From the NCBI RefSeq assembly GCF_945957355.1, contig NZ_CAMFKM010000004.1:1-64000 (forward strand): 64,000 nucleotides of DNA. The letters are read 5' to 3'. The stretch is from an uncultured Reyranella sp. (GTDB taxonomy: Bacteria; Pseudomonadota; Alphaproteobacteria; Reyranellales; Reyranellaceae). This document shows, piece after piece, positions 1-9,293 of this stretch (position 1 is its first letter; each line of letters starts with the position of its first letter). A program made the translations under genes and the position numbers. The notes below the pieces were generated by a model, which saw only the letters and a program-made list of their open reading frames with translations, did no database searches and was not told the DNA's origin.

Positions 1-2163
1 GCTGTCGACATCGGGCAGCAGCACCAGGAACTCGTCGCCGCCGATGCGGCCCACCACATCGGTCTCCCGGACGGCGGACTTCAGCCGCTTTGCCACGGCC
101 TGCAGCAACTCGTCGCCGACGGCATGGCCGTGGACGTCGTTCACGGGCTTGAAGCGATCCAGGTCCACCAGGATCAGACCCAGGCTCTCCCGGTAGCGCC
201 GGGCATGGGCCAGCGCCAGCTGCAGCCGCTCCGAGAAGTGCGCCCGGTTGGCCAGCTCGGTCAGCGGGTCGTGCCGGGCCAGGAAATGGATCTGGGCCTC
301 GGACTGCCGGCGGGCGTCGATGTCGGACAGCGTGCCGATCATGCGCCGCGGCACGTCCCGGCCGCTCGCGGCGCCGGGCAGGCGCAGCGCCCGTTCGCCC
401 CGCGCCAGCATGCCGGCCGCTTTCAGCCAGCGCCCGGCCTGCGCCAGGTCCGCCGCATGGGCGGGCGAGGGGTGGTCCTCGGCGTAGAGCGTGACTGCGT
501 CGGTCGTGGTGTCGTGCAGGGCGCCGACGAACAGCGTGTCGTCGGGGATCTCGATGCCCCGGTCGCCGAGGCCGCTGCGGACCTCGCGGTCGTTGAGCAG
601 GGACGCGAGCAGCCGCGCATTCACCTCGCCCGAGTAGCCACCGCAGGCGCCGCAATGCAGCGCGCTGGCATGTGGATTGTTCACGACGTTGGCGCCGTGA
701 CCCGCGAGCAGGACCAGCCGCGCGAACCCGCCGGTGAGCGACATCGCCTTGAGCACGCTGGCGGCCGTCGCGATTTTCGTGCCGGCATCGAGGCTCGCGG
801 CTGGGCGCGGCGCGGGGTCGTTCGGCGCCGGATGCCGCTTCAGTGCCAGCCCGTCGGACAGCAGCTTCGCCGCATAGATCGGACCGGCGGCCTCGACGAA
901 GGCGAAGGAGGAGATCGCCGCCAGCTTGAAGCGGCCCCAGGCGCGCCTGGCCCGCGCGGCGATGCGCGCGGCGACGTCGGCTTTCTCCGTCGCCGGAGTG
1001 GCGGTGCCGGAGCAGGTGAGCAGGCCCGGCGTTAGCAGCACGGGCAGCCGTGCCTCGACCACGTCGGAGGCGAAGCGCCGGTGGCCGAGTCCCAGGCCGA
1101 AGAAGCCGGCGAAGCCCAGGGTGCGGATGCCGGGATCGACGCTCTCCAGCGCCCGCCGGAACACTTCCGAGCGCACGTCGATGCAGAAGGCCATCTGTAG
1201 TGCGGGCTGGTCCGGGGCCGACGGCGCCGACTGCTTCGCGGCGAGCTGGGCCTGCAGCCGCCGCTGCGCTGCGCGCTCGGCCGCCTCCTGCAGGATCGCG
1301 TCGACGACGTCGTCCGGAGTCGCCGTCGTGGGCTCGGCATGAGCGGCGATGGCGGCCTGCCATTGCGGCTCCAGCGCGGCCCCGTACTGGCGCAGCAGCG
1401 CCGCCTCCCAGGCGATGCGGATGGCGAGGAGGTCGGTCACGGCGCCGTCGGTCCCGCCGGCCAGCTCCGCCTGCCAGAGCCGGTGGCGCGCGACCTGGGC
1501 CCAGCCGCCCAGCGTCGTCAGCAGCCGGTGGAAGTAGCTCTCCAGTGCCGCGCCGGTCAGGCCGAGCTTGCCGACGCACTCGGCCAGCGCCGCCTCGGCA
1601 TCGGCGGGGGCATCGGCCACGGTCTGGGCGAAGCCTTCGAGGCCGACGATCTCCGGCGTCAGGTCGTGCATGGCGACCGCCCGCCACGCCGCCCAGGCGC
1701 CGCGCGCCGGCGGGGCGCCGACCCACAGCGCCTGCCCCTGATCGTAGTAGGCGGAGGCGAAGTGGCTGATGCGGTCCTCGACCAGCCGCGGCCAGTCGAT
1801 GCTGGAGAGGTCGCGCGCCAGCTCGGCGACGGTGGGGATCGCCTGCGGCTTCGGGCGCTCCGCCTCGGCCGCCTGCTTCAGTGCCGCGAGCGTCGCCGGG
1901 CGCATTCCCTGGGGCGCCGCGTCAAGCGCGGCCTCGAGATCCGCGTCGGCGATCTCGCCCGAGCGCAGCCGCGCCACGTACCAGGCCCGCGGCATGGTGA
2001 GCGCGATGCCGCCGGTGCGCCGCAGCCGGGCGGCGGCGATGGCGAGCGGTTCGCCGGTCTGGCCGAGGAAGGGGTTCACGGCGACGCTCGAGGCCAGCGG
2101 CCAGAGCGGCGGGATCGCCCGCGCCGCCCGGTCGGCGGCCTGCAGGATCGTGGTCGTCATCAT
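1..2163 (-). CDS. dabA: DabA-type inorganic carbon transporter subunit fused in frame to a GGDEF domain (partial, runs off left edge)
   Basis: The frame opens at an ATG near 2163 (AAGGA lies 8 nt upstream) and has no stop before base 1. Residues 1 to about 610 match DabA (DUF2309/UPF0753), the cytoplasmic zinc subunit of the DAB bicarbonate/CO2 uptake complex. The N-terminal [12 protein letters not shown] motif is visible. So are the four zinc ligands expected from the family: C327 and D329 in FCIDVRSE, H489 in LLAGHG and C504 in HCGACGG. At about base 330 ([15 protein letters not shown]) the sequence changes to the end of a PAS domain and a GGDEF diguanylate cyclase domain, with [16 protein letters not shown] and GGDEF at bases 28-42. 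The usual last 190 or so DabA residues are absent. It lies just downstream of dabB and is probably co-transcribed. The chimera may be real or an assembly join; the DabA identity is secure. Confidence 0.85.
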   Translation of the reverse strand, partial: MMTTTILQAADRAARAIPPLWPLASSVAVNPFLGQTGEPLAIAAARLRRTGGIALTMPRAWYVARLRSGEIADADLEAALDAAPQGMRPATLAALKQAAEAERPKPQAIPTVAELARDLSSIDWPRLVEDRISHFASAYYDQGQALWVGAPPARGAWAAWRAVAMHDLTPEIVGLEGFAQTVADAPADAEAALAECVGKLGLTGAALESYFHRLLTTLGGWAQVARHRLWQAELAGGTDGAVTDLLAIRIAWEAALLRQYGAALEPQWQAAIAAHAEPTTATPDDVVDAILQEAAERAAQRRLQAQLAAKQSAPSAPDQPALQMAFCIDVRSEVFRRALESVDPGIRTLGFAGFFGLGLGHRRFASDVVEARLPVLLTPGLLTCSGTATPATEKADVAARIAARARRAWGRFKLAAISSFAFVEAAGPIYAAKLLSDGLALKRHPAPNDPAPRPAASLDAGTKIATAASVLKAMSLTGGFARLVLLAGHGANVVNNPHASALHCGACGGYSGEVNARLLASLLNDREVRSGLGDRGIEIPDDTLFVGALHDTTTDAVTLYAEDHPSPAHAADLAQAGRWLKAAGMLARGERALRLPGAASGRDVPRRMIGTLSDIDARRQSEAQIHFLARHDPLTELANRAHFSERLQLALAHARRYRESLGLILVDLDRFKPVNDVHGHAVGDELLQAVAKRLKSAVRETDVVGRIGGDEFLVLLPDVDS

Positions 2164-2188
2164 GTTCATGGTCCTTGCGTTCGGGGGA

Positions 2189-3769
2189 TCACGGCGCCTT
2201 CGACACCGACCAGCCGCCGAGCAGCCGGTCGATCGTGGCGTTGACGTAGAGGCCGTTGGAGAGGTGGACGCGCAGTCCCGTCGCGGCGGGGTGCGTCGCC
2301 CAGAGCGGGAACAGCGCCTGCGCCACCGCCACCAGCCCGAAGGTGAGCACGGCCAGCGCCATCAGGGTCCATTCGAGACGGCCGGGCGCCGGCGTCGCCG
2401 GGAGGATGCCGGTGGTCAGCCATTCGGCGGCGGAATGCAGCGCGAAGTATCCGATCGCGGCGGCGCTGGCGTAGAGCGCGGTCCGCCGGGTCAGTTCGCG
2501 CGGCGCGGCATCGGCCAGGCCCTGGGCCAGCAGGTAGGCCACGCCGAAGATCAGGATGGTGCCCAGCGCCAGCGCCTGCGGCGACTTGTGGTCGAAGCCG
2601 AAGACCAGGCCGAACACGGTGCCGATCGCGGCGTAGATGGCCAGCGCGATCAGGAAGGCGCGGCCCACGGCCGGCCCGTCGGGCACGGCGACCGGCCCCG
2701 GCCGCCGGATGGACGCCACCTGTTCGACCGCGCCGCCGGAGGCCAGGAAGGCGTGCGCCTTGTAGAGCGAGTGGGCGACGATGTGGAGCAGCGCCAGCGG
2801 GAAAAGCGCCAGCCCGCATTGCAGCACCATGAAGCCCATCTGCGCGACCGTCGACCAGGCGAGCGAGGTCTTGACCGCGGGCTGGGTCAGCATGACGAGG
2901 GCGCCGAACAGGGCGGTGAAGCCGCCCACGATCGCCAGCACCGCGAGGACGCCGGGGGCCGCCAGCATCAGGTCGGCGAACCGGATCAGCAGGAAGCCGC
3001 CGGCATTGATCACGCCAGCATGGAGCAGGGCTGAGACCGGCGTCGGCGCTTCCATGACCTCGGTGAGCCAGCCGTGGGTCGGGAACTGCGCCGACTTCAG
3101 CACCGCGGCGAGCGCCAGCAGGGCGGCCGCGGCGAGGGCGGCCCACGAGGCGTCGCCGCTGCGGGCAAGCGCATTGATCGCGGCGATGTCGGTCGTGCCG
3201 AAGCTCGCCCAGACGAGGACCGCGGCGAGGATCAGCGCGCCGGCGCCGACGGTCGAGAAGAGCCGCTTCTTGCGCGCCGCCCGCCGCGCCGCCGCGCGCT
3301 CGAGATAGAACAGGAGCAGCCGGTGCAGCGCGGCCGCGGTCGCGATCCAGGCGCCGACCAGCTGGACGAGATTGCCGGCCTGGACCAGCAGCAGGACGGA
3401 GGCGAGCGCGGCGCAGAGCCAGCCGGTGAAATAACCCTGCCGCGCCTCGCCATCGAGATAGGTGCGGGCGTAGCGGACGACGATCCAGCCGACGAACGCG
3501 ACCAGCAGGAGCATGGTGACGCTCACCGCGTCGAGCCGGACCGACAGGCCGATGCCGGCCAATCCGATGAGCCCGCTGGTACCGGCGCCGCGCAGGAGCA
3601 GCAGCGCCAGCGAGCCCAGCACGACCAGCAGCGCGCCCAGCGCCGCGGCCTCCGCGAAGACCGCGACCAGGGGCGGACGCCGGCCGGGGCGGGCGAATCC
3701 GAGGGTGGCGGCGGCGAGCAGCAGGAGCGGGGCGCCGAGCGGGAGCAATGAGTACGACAAGGGAGTCAC
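2189..3769 (-). CDS. dabB: DabB-type proton-conducting membrane subunit (NuoL/MrpA-like)
   Basis: This 526-residue, strongly hydrophobic protein belongs to the proton-conducting NuoL/NuoM/MrpA family. Its core helices carry [19 protein letters not shown] and [14 protein letters not shown], the conserved Lys/Glu/His-containing segments of these channels. In DAB systems this subunit is thought to couple the proton gradient to vectorial CO2 hydration by DabA. It lies 25 nt upstream of dabA on the same strand, which supports DabB over a complex I subunit, since no other nuo gene is nearby. The start ATG at 3769 fits a hydrophobic first helix. A LysR gene is transcribed divergently. Confidence 0.88.
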   Translation of the reverse strand: MTPLSYSLLPLGAPLLLLAAATLGFARPGRRPPLVAVFAEAAALGALLVVLGSLALLLLRGAGTSGLIGLAGIGLSVRLDAVSVTMLLLVAFVGWIVVRYARTYLDGEARQGYFTGWLCAALASVLLLVQAGNLVQLVGAWIATAAALHRLLLFYLERAAARRAARKKRLFSTVGAGALILAAVLVWASFGTTDIAAINALARSGDASWAALAAAALLALAAVLKSAQFPTHGWLTEVMEAPTPVSALLHAGVINAGGFLLIRFADLMLAAPGVLAVLAIVGGFTALFGALVMLTQPAVKTSLAWSTVAQMGFMVLQCGLALFPLALLHIVAHSLYKAHAFLASGGAVEQVASIRRPGPVAVPDGPAVGRAFLIALAIYAAIGTVFGLVFGFDHKSPQALALGTILIFGVAYLLAQGLADAAPRELTRRTALYASAAAIGYFALHSAAEWLTTGILPATPAPGRLEWTLMALAVLTFGLVAVAQALFPLWATHPAATGLRVHLSNGLYVNATIDRLLGGWSVSKAP

Positions 3770-3820
3770 CTGGGACGGAGGAGGGCGTGTGGCCGCCTTA
3801 TGGCTCTCCCGGTTTGTTCA

Positions 3821-3836
3821 ATAAAATGCATTGTAT
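3821..3836. promoter_or_regulatory. Probable LysR operator between dabBA and its divergent regulator
   Basis: ATAAAATGCATTGTAT is a near-perfect 16-bp palindrome with one mismatched pair, centred on AATGCATT, in the AT-rich 97-bp gap between the divergent dabB and LysR starts. Position and symmetry fit a LysR T-N11-A type site that could control both directions. Confidence 0.5.
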
Positions 3837-3866
3837 GAGTGAAATCGTTCGGTAAAATAGAACGGT

Positions 3867-4739
3867 ATGCAGTCGCTGAATTACAATCACCTGCGGTATT
3901 TCTGGGCGGTCGCGCACGACGGCAATCTCACCCGCACGGCCGAGCGGCTGAACCTCACCCAGTCGGCGCTCTCGGTGCAGATCCGGAAGCTCGAGGAGCG
4001 TCTGGGGCACGCGCTGTTCGAGCGGCGCGGGCGGCAGCTGCATCTCACCGAGGCGGGGCAGATCGCCCTCGACCATGCCGATGCGATCTTCGCCACCGGC
4101 GAAGAATTGCTGGGTACGCTGCGCCAGACCGGCGCCGCGCGGCAGGCGCTGAGGGTCGGCTCGCTCGCCACCCTGTCGCGCAATTTCCAGATGGAGTTCC
4201 TCGGTCCGGTGCTCGGCCGCACGGACATCGACCTGATCCTGCGCTCCGGTGGCGCGGCCGAGCTGCTGCGCGCGCTCGAGGCGCTCAACCTCGACGTCGT
4301 CCTGCTCAACCAGGCGCCGCCGGGCGATGCGCTGACCCCATTGGTCACGCACCGTCTCGCCGAGCGTCCGGTCAGCCTGGTGGGCACGCCGGCTCGCATG
4401 CGAGCCGCGTCGGGTCTGGCGGACCGGCTGCGGGAACACCCGATCATCCTGCCGACCGTCGACAGCAGCGTGCGCACCGGCTTCGACGCGCTGGCGGACC
4501 GGCTGGGCGTGCGGCCGCAGATCGTCGCGGAAGTCGAGGACATGGCGATGATGCGCCTGCTCGCCCGCGAGGATATCGGGCTGGCGGTGCTGCCGCCGAT
4601 CGTGGTCAAGGACGAGATCGCGGCCGGCGTGCTGGTCGAGGGCGAGCAACTGCCGGGGATCGTCGAGACCTTCTACGCCGTCACCATGGCGCGGCGTTTT
4701 CCCAACCCGCTCGTCCGGCTGCTCCTCACCCCGCACTGA
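3867..4739 (+). CDS. LysR-family transcriptional regulator (NhaR-like), divergent from dabBA
   Basis: The 290-residue protein has an N-terminal winged helix-turn-helix (LNYNHLRYFWAVAHDGNLT, then TERLNLTQSALSVQIRKLEE) and a LysR effector-binding domain from about residue 90. The opening NYNHLRYFW resembles NhaR-type regulators. It is divergent from dabBA across a 97-bp gap holding a palindrome, so it is the likely regulator of carbon uptake; the signal sensed is unknown. The photolyase gene follows 32 nt downstream and may be co-transcribed. An upstream in-frame extension is not needed. Confidence 0.85.
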   Translation: MQSLNYNHLRYFWAVAHDGNLTRTAERLNLTQSALSVQIRKLEERLGHALFERRGRQLHLTEAGQIALDHADAIFATGEELLGTLRQTGAARQALRVGSLATLSRNFQMEFLGPVLGRTDIDLILRSGGAAELLRALEALNLDVVLLNQAPPGDALTPLVTHRLAERPVSLVGTPARMRAASGLADRLREHPIILPTVDSSVRTGFDALADRLGVRPQIVAEVEDMAMMRLLAREDIGLAVLPPIVVKDEIAAGVLVEGEQLPGIVETFYAVTMARRFPNPLVRLLLTPH

Positions 4740-4771
4740 ACCGGGGCGCGGTCGCGGCCGTATCTCGCTCC

Positions 4772-6307
4772 ATGTCGAGCGCGGCCGTCCGCAACCTCAT
4801 CCTCGTGCTGGGCGACCAGCTGACGCCATCGATCACCAGCCTGGCGGCCGGCGATCCGGCGCGCGATCTCGTGCTGATGGCGGAGCTGGCGGACGAGGCG
4901 CGCTCCGTGCGCCACCACAAGAAGAAGATCGCCTTCCTGTTCTCGGCTATGCGCCACTTCGCGGAAGAACTGCGCGGGCTCGGCTGGAGGGTCGAGTACG
5001 TGACCCTGGACGCCGCCGGCAATCGCGGCTCCTTCACCGCGCAGCTGGGCGACGCCATCGCCCGCCATGGCCCGGAGCGCGTGGTCGTCACCGAGGCGGG
5101 GGAGTGGCGGGTGCGCGAGATGCAGGCCTCGTGGGCTGAGCGGTTCGCGCTGCCCGTGGAGATCCTGCCCGACGAGCGCTTCCTGTGTCCGACCGGCTGG
5201 TTCGCGCGCTGGGCGGAAGGGCGCAAGCAGCTCCGCATGGAATACTTCTATCGCGAGATGCGCCGTCGCACCGGCCTGCTGATCGACGGCGACGAACCCG
5301 CCGGCGGACGCTGGAACTTCGATGCGGAGAACCGCAAGCCCGCCAAGGCCGATCTCTTCATGCCGCGGCCGCCGGTATTCGCGCCCGATGCCGTGACGCG
5401 CGAGGTACTGACGCTGGTCGAGGCGCGGTTCGGCGATCATTTCGGCGACCTCGCGCCCTTCGGCTTCGCGGTCACCCGCGGCGATGCCGAGGCGGCGTTC
5501 GACGCTTTCGTCGACAAGGCGCTGCCGAAGTTCGGCGACTACCAGGACGCGCTGCTGGCGGGCGAGCCGTTCCTCTATCACGCCGTCATCGCGCTCTATC
5601 TCAATTGCGGCCTGCTCGATCCGCTGCGGGTCTGCCGGCGGGTCGAGATCGAGTGGCGGGCGGGGCGGGTGCCGCTGAACGCCGCTGAGGGATTCATCCG
5701 GCAGATCGTCGGCTGGCGCGAATATGTGCGCGGCATCTATTGGCTGAAGATGCCGAGCTACGCGCGCAGCAACTTCCTCGGCCACACGCGCCGGCTTCCG
5801 GATTTCTACTGGACGGGCGAGACAGCGATGGCGTGCGTGCGCGCGGCGGTGACCCAGACGCGCGAGCACGCCTATGCCCATCACATCCAGCGGCTGATGA
5901 TCACCGGCAACTTCGCGCTGCTGGCCGGCATCGATCCGTACGAGCTGCACGAATGGTACCTGACGGTCTATGCCGACGCCTATGAATGGGTCGAGCTGCC
6001 GAACACGGTGGGCATGAGCCAGTTCGCCGACGGCGGCCTGCTGGCCTCCAAGCCCTATGCGGCGAGCGGCGCCTACATCAACCGCATGTCCGACTATTGC
6101 GGCGGCTGCCGCTACGACGTGAAGCAGCGGACGGGGGCGAAGGCGTGTCCGTTCAACGCGCTCTACTGGGATTTCATCTCCCGCCATCGAGCGAAGATCG
6201 GCCGCAATCCGCGCCTGGCGCAGATGGTTCGCACCTACGACAAGTTCCCGGCAGACGAGCGGCAACGCATCGCCGACAGCGCCGCCGCGTTCCTGGCGGG
6301 CCTGTGA
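4772..6307 (+). CDS. phrB: FeS-type (6-4) photolyase / cryptochrome-related protein
   Basis: The 511-residue protein matches the bacterial FeS-BCP photolyase-related group (Agrobacterium PhrB type), light-driven flavoproteins that repair (6-4) photoproducts. It starts with RNLILVLGDQLTP, has the family segments RQIVGWREYVRGIYW and HHIQRLMITGNF, and ends with a cysteine cluster (YCGGC, then KACPFN). Together with an upstream Cys this cluster fits the four ligands of the [4Fe-4S] centre. The start was placed at the ATG giving MSSAAVRN. It overlaps the next gene by 4 nt. Confidence 0.9.
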   Translation: MSSAAVRNLILVLGDQLTPSITSLAAGDPARDLVLMAELADEARSVRHHKKKIAFLFSAMRHFAEELRGLGWRVEYVTLDAAGNRGSFTAQLGDAIARHGPERVVVTEAGEWRVREMQASWAERFALPVEILPDERFLCPTGWFARWAEGRKQLRMEYFYREMRRRTGLLIDGDEPAGGRWNFDAENRKPAKADLFMPRPPVFAPDAVTREVLTLVEARFGDHFGDLAPFGFAVTRGDAEAAFDAFVDKALPKFGDYQDALLAGEPFLYHAVIALYLNCGLLDPLRVCRRVEIEWRAGRVPLNAAEGFIRQIVGWREYVRGIYWLKMPSYARSNFLGHTRRLPDFYWTGETAMACVRAAVTQTREHAYAHHIQRLMITGNFALLAGIDPYELHEWYLTVYADAYEWVELPNTVGMSQFADGGLLASKPYAASGAYINRMSDYCGGCRYDVKQRTGAKACPFNALYWDFISRHRAKIGRNPRLAQMVRTYDKFPADERQRIADSAAAFLAGL

Positions 6308-6477
6308 CCGCCAAGCGCTACACCAAGGCGACCCTGCCGCAGAAGACCTGCGCTGCCTGCGGCCGTCCCTTCGCCTGGCGCAGGAAGTGGGCGCGCGACT
6401 GGGAGCAGGTGAAGACCTGCTCCGAACGCTGCAAGGGCGACCTGCGCCGCAAGCCTTCCCGCGACGCCGGCCGCTAG
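6304..6477 (+). CDS. DUF2256 small zinc-ribbon-like protein
   Basis: This 57-residue protein begins at a GTG inside the GTGA overlap with the photolyase stop. It carries two cysteine pairs, KTCAACGRPF and KTCSERCK, with the WRRKW core of DUF2256, probably a structural metal site. DUF2256 proteins commonly lie beside, or are fused to, photolyase-related proteins, so translational coupling here suggests a shared role. The biochemical function is unknown. Confidence 0.85.
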   Translation: MTAKRYTKATLPQKTCAACGRPFAWRRKWARDWEQVKTCSERCKGDLRRKPSRDAGR

Positions 6478-6544
6478 TGGCGCCGATCCGCTTGCGGCAC
6501 CCGAACCGCTTCGGCCACAGTCGAAGCGAGCGAACAGGGGCGTC

Positions 6545-7477
6545 ATGGACAATCGCGCGGGCGAGATGATGGTGTTTGTCCGGGTCGTGGAGGCGGGGAG
6601 CTTCTCCGAGGCGGCGCGGTTGCTGATGATGACGCCGTCCACGGTCTCGAAGCTGATCGCGCGGCTCGAGGCCCGGATCGGCGTGCGCCTGATCGAGCGC
6701 TCGACGCGGCGGCTGGTTCTCACCAACGAAGGGCAGTTCTACTACGAGCGCAGCCGGTCGCTGGTCTCGCAGATCGACGAGACCGAGCAGCAGCTGGCGC
6801 AGGGCAATGCCAAGCCCGAGGGCGTCATCCGCGTCAGCTCCTCCGTGACCTTCGGCTCGGCGGCGCTGGAGCCGGTCCTGGCGGCGTTCCTCGAAGCCTA
6901 TCCCGGAATCGTGGTCGACCTGTCGCTGTCGGACGAGATGGTCGATCTCTATCTCGACCGCACGGATGTTGCGATCCGCGTCGGGTCGCTGCCGGATTCG
7001 AGCCTGCGGGCGCGCAAGATCGGCGAGACGCGCCGCTGCATCGTGGCCTCGCCCGACTATCTCGCCCGGTACGGGACGCCGCGCACGCCGGAGGACCTGG
7101 CGGCGCACAATTGCCTCGGCTTCAACTTCCGCCGCTCCCAGCCGGTCTGGCCGATGCGCGAGGGTGGCCGCATCGTCGAGCGCATGCTGAGCGGCTCGCT
7201 GCTGGCCAACAACGCCGAGACGTTGCGCCGGATGGCGATCGCCGGCGTCGGCATCGCGCGCGTGGCCGAATACCATCTGCGCGAGGCGATCGATCATGGC
7301 GAACTGGTCGAGGTGCTGGCCGACTAGGGTCTCGAAACCTGGGACGAGATCCATGCGGTGTACCGCGGCGCCCGGCTGCTGCCCGCCCGGGTGACGGTGT
7401 TCCTCGACTTCACCGTCCCCCGGATGGCGCAGTTCCTGGCGGCCACGCGTGCGAAGCCCTCGACCGTCAGCCGGTGA
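6545..7477 (+). pseudogene. LysR-family regulator interrupted by an in-frame amber codon
   Basis: The first 260 residues are a typical LysR regulator (AARLLMMTPSTVSKLIARLE helix-turn-helix, then a periplasmic-binding-like domain). A TAG at 7325-7327 stops translation after EVLAD. The same frame then continues with GLETWDEIHAVYRGARLLP and VFLDFTVPRMAQFL, the normal C-terminal end of this LysR subfamily, to a TGA at 7475-7477. The intact gene would encode about 310 residues. A single base change in a CAG or similar codon explains it. The truncated product loses only the last 50 residues, so partial function is possible. Confidence 0.85.
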
Positions 7478-7493
7478 TCGTCAGCCGGTGATC
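7466..7493. repeat. 14-bp tandem duplication at a convergent gene junction
   Basis: GTCAGCCGGTGATC occurs twice head to tail. The first copy holds the end of the broken LysR gene and the second holds the stop of the convergent aldo/keto reductase gene, so both 3' ends lie within the duplication. Confidence 0.9.
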
Positions 7494-8494
7494 GGCAGCG
7501 GCGCGGCGGGATCGACCAGCCGCGCTTCGCGCAATGCCTGCCAGAAGGAGGCCGGGATCTTCTCCGCGAGCGCGGCGCTGTCCTCGGCGATGCGGCCGGG
7601 GCGGCTGGCACCCGGGATCACGGCGCCGACCGCGGGATGGGCCAGCGAGAACTGCAGGCCGGCGGCCTTCATCGAGATGCCATGGCGGTCGGCGATGGCC
7701 TTGATCGCCGCCACCCTGGCGAGGATCGCGGGCGTCGCCGGCGCATATTCGAAGTTCGGGCCGCCGACCAGGGCGTCGGAACTGTAGGGGCCGCCGACCA
7801 CGATGCCGAGGCCGCGTTCGGCCACCATCGGCAGGGCGCGCTGCAGCGCGTGGCTGTGGTCGAGCAGCGTGTAGCGGCCCGCCAGCAGGAAGGCGTCGGG
7901 CTTCGGCTCGTCGAGCGCGAGCAGGATCTCGATCGGCTCGACCCGGTTCACGCCGAGGCCCCAGGCCTTGATGACGCCCTCGTCGCGCATCCGGTCGAGC
8001 GCCCGGAAGGCGCCTTTGCGCGCGCTCTCGAACACGCCCAGCCATTCGTCGCGGTAGAAGTCCTGTGCCACGTCGTGCACGAAGACGATGTCGACATGAT
8101 CGGTGCCCAGCCGCTTCAGGCTGTCCTCGATCGAGCGGTAGGTCGCGTCCTCCGAATAGTCGTTCACGACTTTGTTGGGGCGGCCGTGCTTGAAGACATC
8201 GCCCTTTTCGCCGTTGTCTCGCGCCGAGAGCTCCTCGACCTCGTCGAGGATGAGGCGGCCGACCTTGGTGCTGATCACATATTGGTCGCGCGGCTTGTCG
8301 CGCAGCGCTGCCCCCATGCGGATCTCGGCCAGGCCCGCGCCGTAGAAGGGGGCGGTATCGAAATAGCGGATGCCGTCGGCCCAGGCGGCCTCGACGGTGG
8401 CCCGCGCCTCGTCCTCGGGGATGGCGCGGAACATGTTGCCCAGCGGCGCGGCGCCGAAGCCGAGGCGGCTGGGCAGGATGTCTTTCAGTTTCAT
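7481..8494 (-). CDS. Aldo/keto reductase (aldose 1-dehydrogenase/pyridoxal dehydrogenase-like)
   Basis: The 337-residue protein is an aldo/keto reductase TIM barrel. RLGFGAAPLGNMF opens it, GIRYFDTAPFYG holds the catalytic Asp and Tyr, and STKVGR contains the catalytic Lys. The closest named groups are D-threo-aldose 1-dehydrogenase and pyridoxal 4-dehydrogenase; the substrate cannot be set from sequence. The ATG at 8494 was preferred over a GTG at 8506 because GGAG lies 6 nt upstream of it. It converges on the broken LysR gene. Confidence 0.85.
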   Translation of the reverse strand: MKLKDILPSRLGFGAAPLGNMFRAIPEDEARATVEAAWADGIRYFDTAPFYGAGLAEIRMGAALRDKPRDQYVISTKVGRLILDEVEELSARDNGEKGDVFKHGRPNKVVNDYSEDATYRSIEDSLKRLGTDHVDIVFVHDVAQDFYRDEWLGVFESARKGAFRALDRMRDEGVIKAWGLGVNRVEPIEILLALDEPKPDAFLLAGRYTLLDHSHALQRALPMVAERGLGIVVGGPYSSDALVGGPNFEYAPATPAILARVAAIKAIADRHGISMKAAGLQFSLAHPAVGAVIPGASRPGRIAEDSAALAEKIPASFWQALREARLVDPAAPLPITG

Positions 8495-8638
8495 GTCGGG
8501 CTCCACTTTCGTCGAGGGGGGCGGCGCATCGCGCCGGTGGCCAGAGATATAGGCACGGCATGGGCGCGCGGTAGCCGGCGGAGCGTCTCAGGATCTGTGA
8601 AGGCGGTTCACAGGCTGACCGGCCTGCGCAGGGGCCGG

Positions 8639-9271
8639 TCAGGGCTTCACGAATCGATAGGCGAAGCGATCGGTCCTGCCCTTGATCGAGGCGTCGAACA
8701 CCTCGATCGTGTGCGGATCGTCCTTGTTCGCGAGTAAGGTGCTCTCCGCGTCCAGCACGAAGCCGGCCGCCTTCACCTCCGCGCGCACGGAGGCAGGGTC
8801 GATCCGATGCAGCGACTGGGCGGCGCTCGTGCCTGCCCCGACGGCGGCGGCGTGGTCGACGATGACGTAGCGCCCGCCGGCTTTCAGCCGCTCGTGGACG
8901 GCGCGATTGAAGGCGGCCGCCGTCGCGCCCTTCTTCTGCATCAGCGCGGTGTGGAGATCGTGATAGAACAGGTGCAGCCACAGGACATCCGCCGGTTGCG
9001 TGACCCCGGGCATCGCCATGAGGTCCGCCGAGACGGCTTCGACGTTCGCTCGGCCCGGCTCCTTCGCAAGCGTCCGCATGCGGCCGACCGGATCGTTCTT
9101 GAAGTCCGCGATTTCGGCTGGCACGAAGCTGTAGACCCGCCCTTCGGGTCCCACGGTGTCGGAGAAGAGGCGCGTCCAGTTGCCGTCGCCCGGATAGACG
9201 TCGATGACGGTGGAGCCCGGCCCCACTCGTGCGAACCGGATCAACTCGGATAGCCTGGATTGGTCGTACAT
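8639..9271 (-). CDS. Class I SAM-dependent methyltransferase-like protein
   Basis: A 210-residue protein starting MYDQSRLSEL, with CAGGAG placed 7 nt upstream. The Rossmann motif I region reads GSTVIDVYPGDGNWTRLF, and a later AGGRYVIVDHAA segment fits the methyltransferase beta-4/5 region. The family resembles COG4798-type predicted methyltransferases; no substrate can be named. It is 22 nt downstream of the SnoaL-like gene and probably in one operon with it and the SDR. Confidence 0.8.
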   Translation of the reverse strand: MYDQSRLSELIRFARVGPGSTVIDVYPGDGNWTRLFSDTVGPEGRVYSFVPAEIADFKNDPVGRMRTLAKEPGRANVEAVSADLMAMPGVTQPADVLWLHLFYHDLHTALMQKKGATAAAFNRAVHERLKAGGRYVIVDHAAAVGAGTSAAQSLHRIDPASVRAEVKAAGFVLDAESTLLANKDDPHTIEVFDASIKGRTDRFAYRFVKP

Positions 9272-9293
9272 CGGAATCTCCTGCGGTTGAGCG

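Noticed and set aside
7325..7327. The LysR TAG as a pyrrolysine codon
   Set aside because: No pyl genes or pyrrolysine enzyme context; the LysR C-terminus has no reason to carry Pyl. A nonsense mutation is simpler.
4673..7354. An 893-codon minus-strand open frame
   Set aside because: Antisense to the photolyase and LysR genes, low-complexity composition, no motifs.
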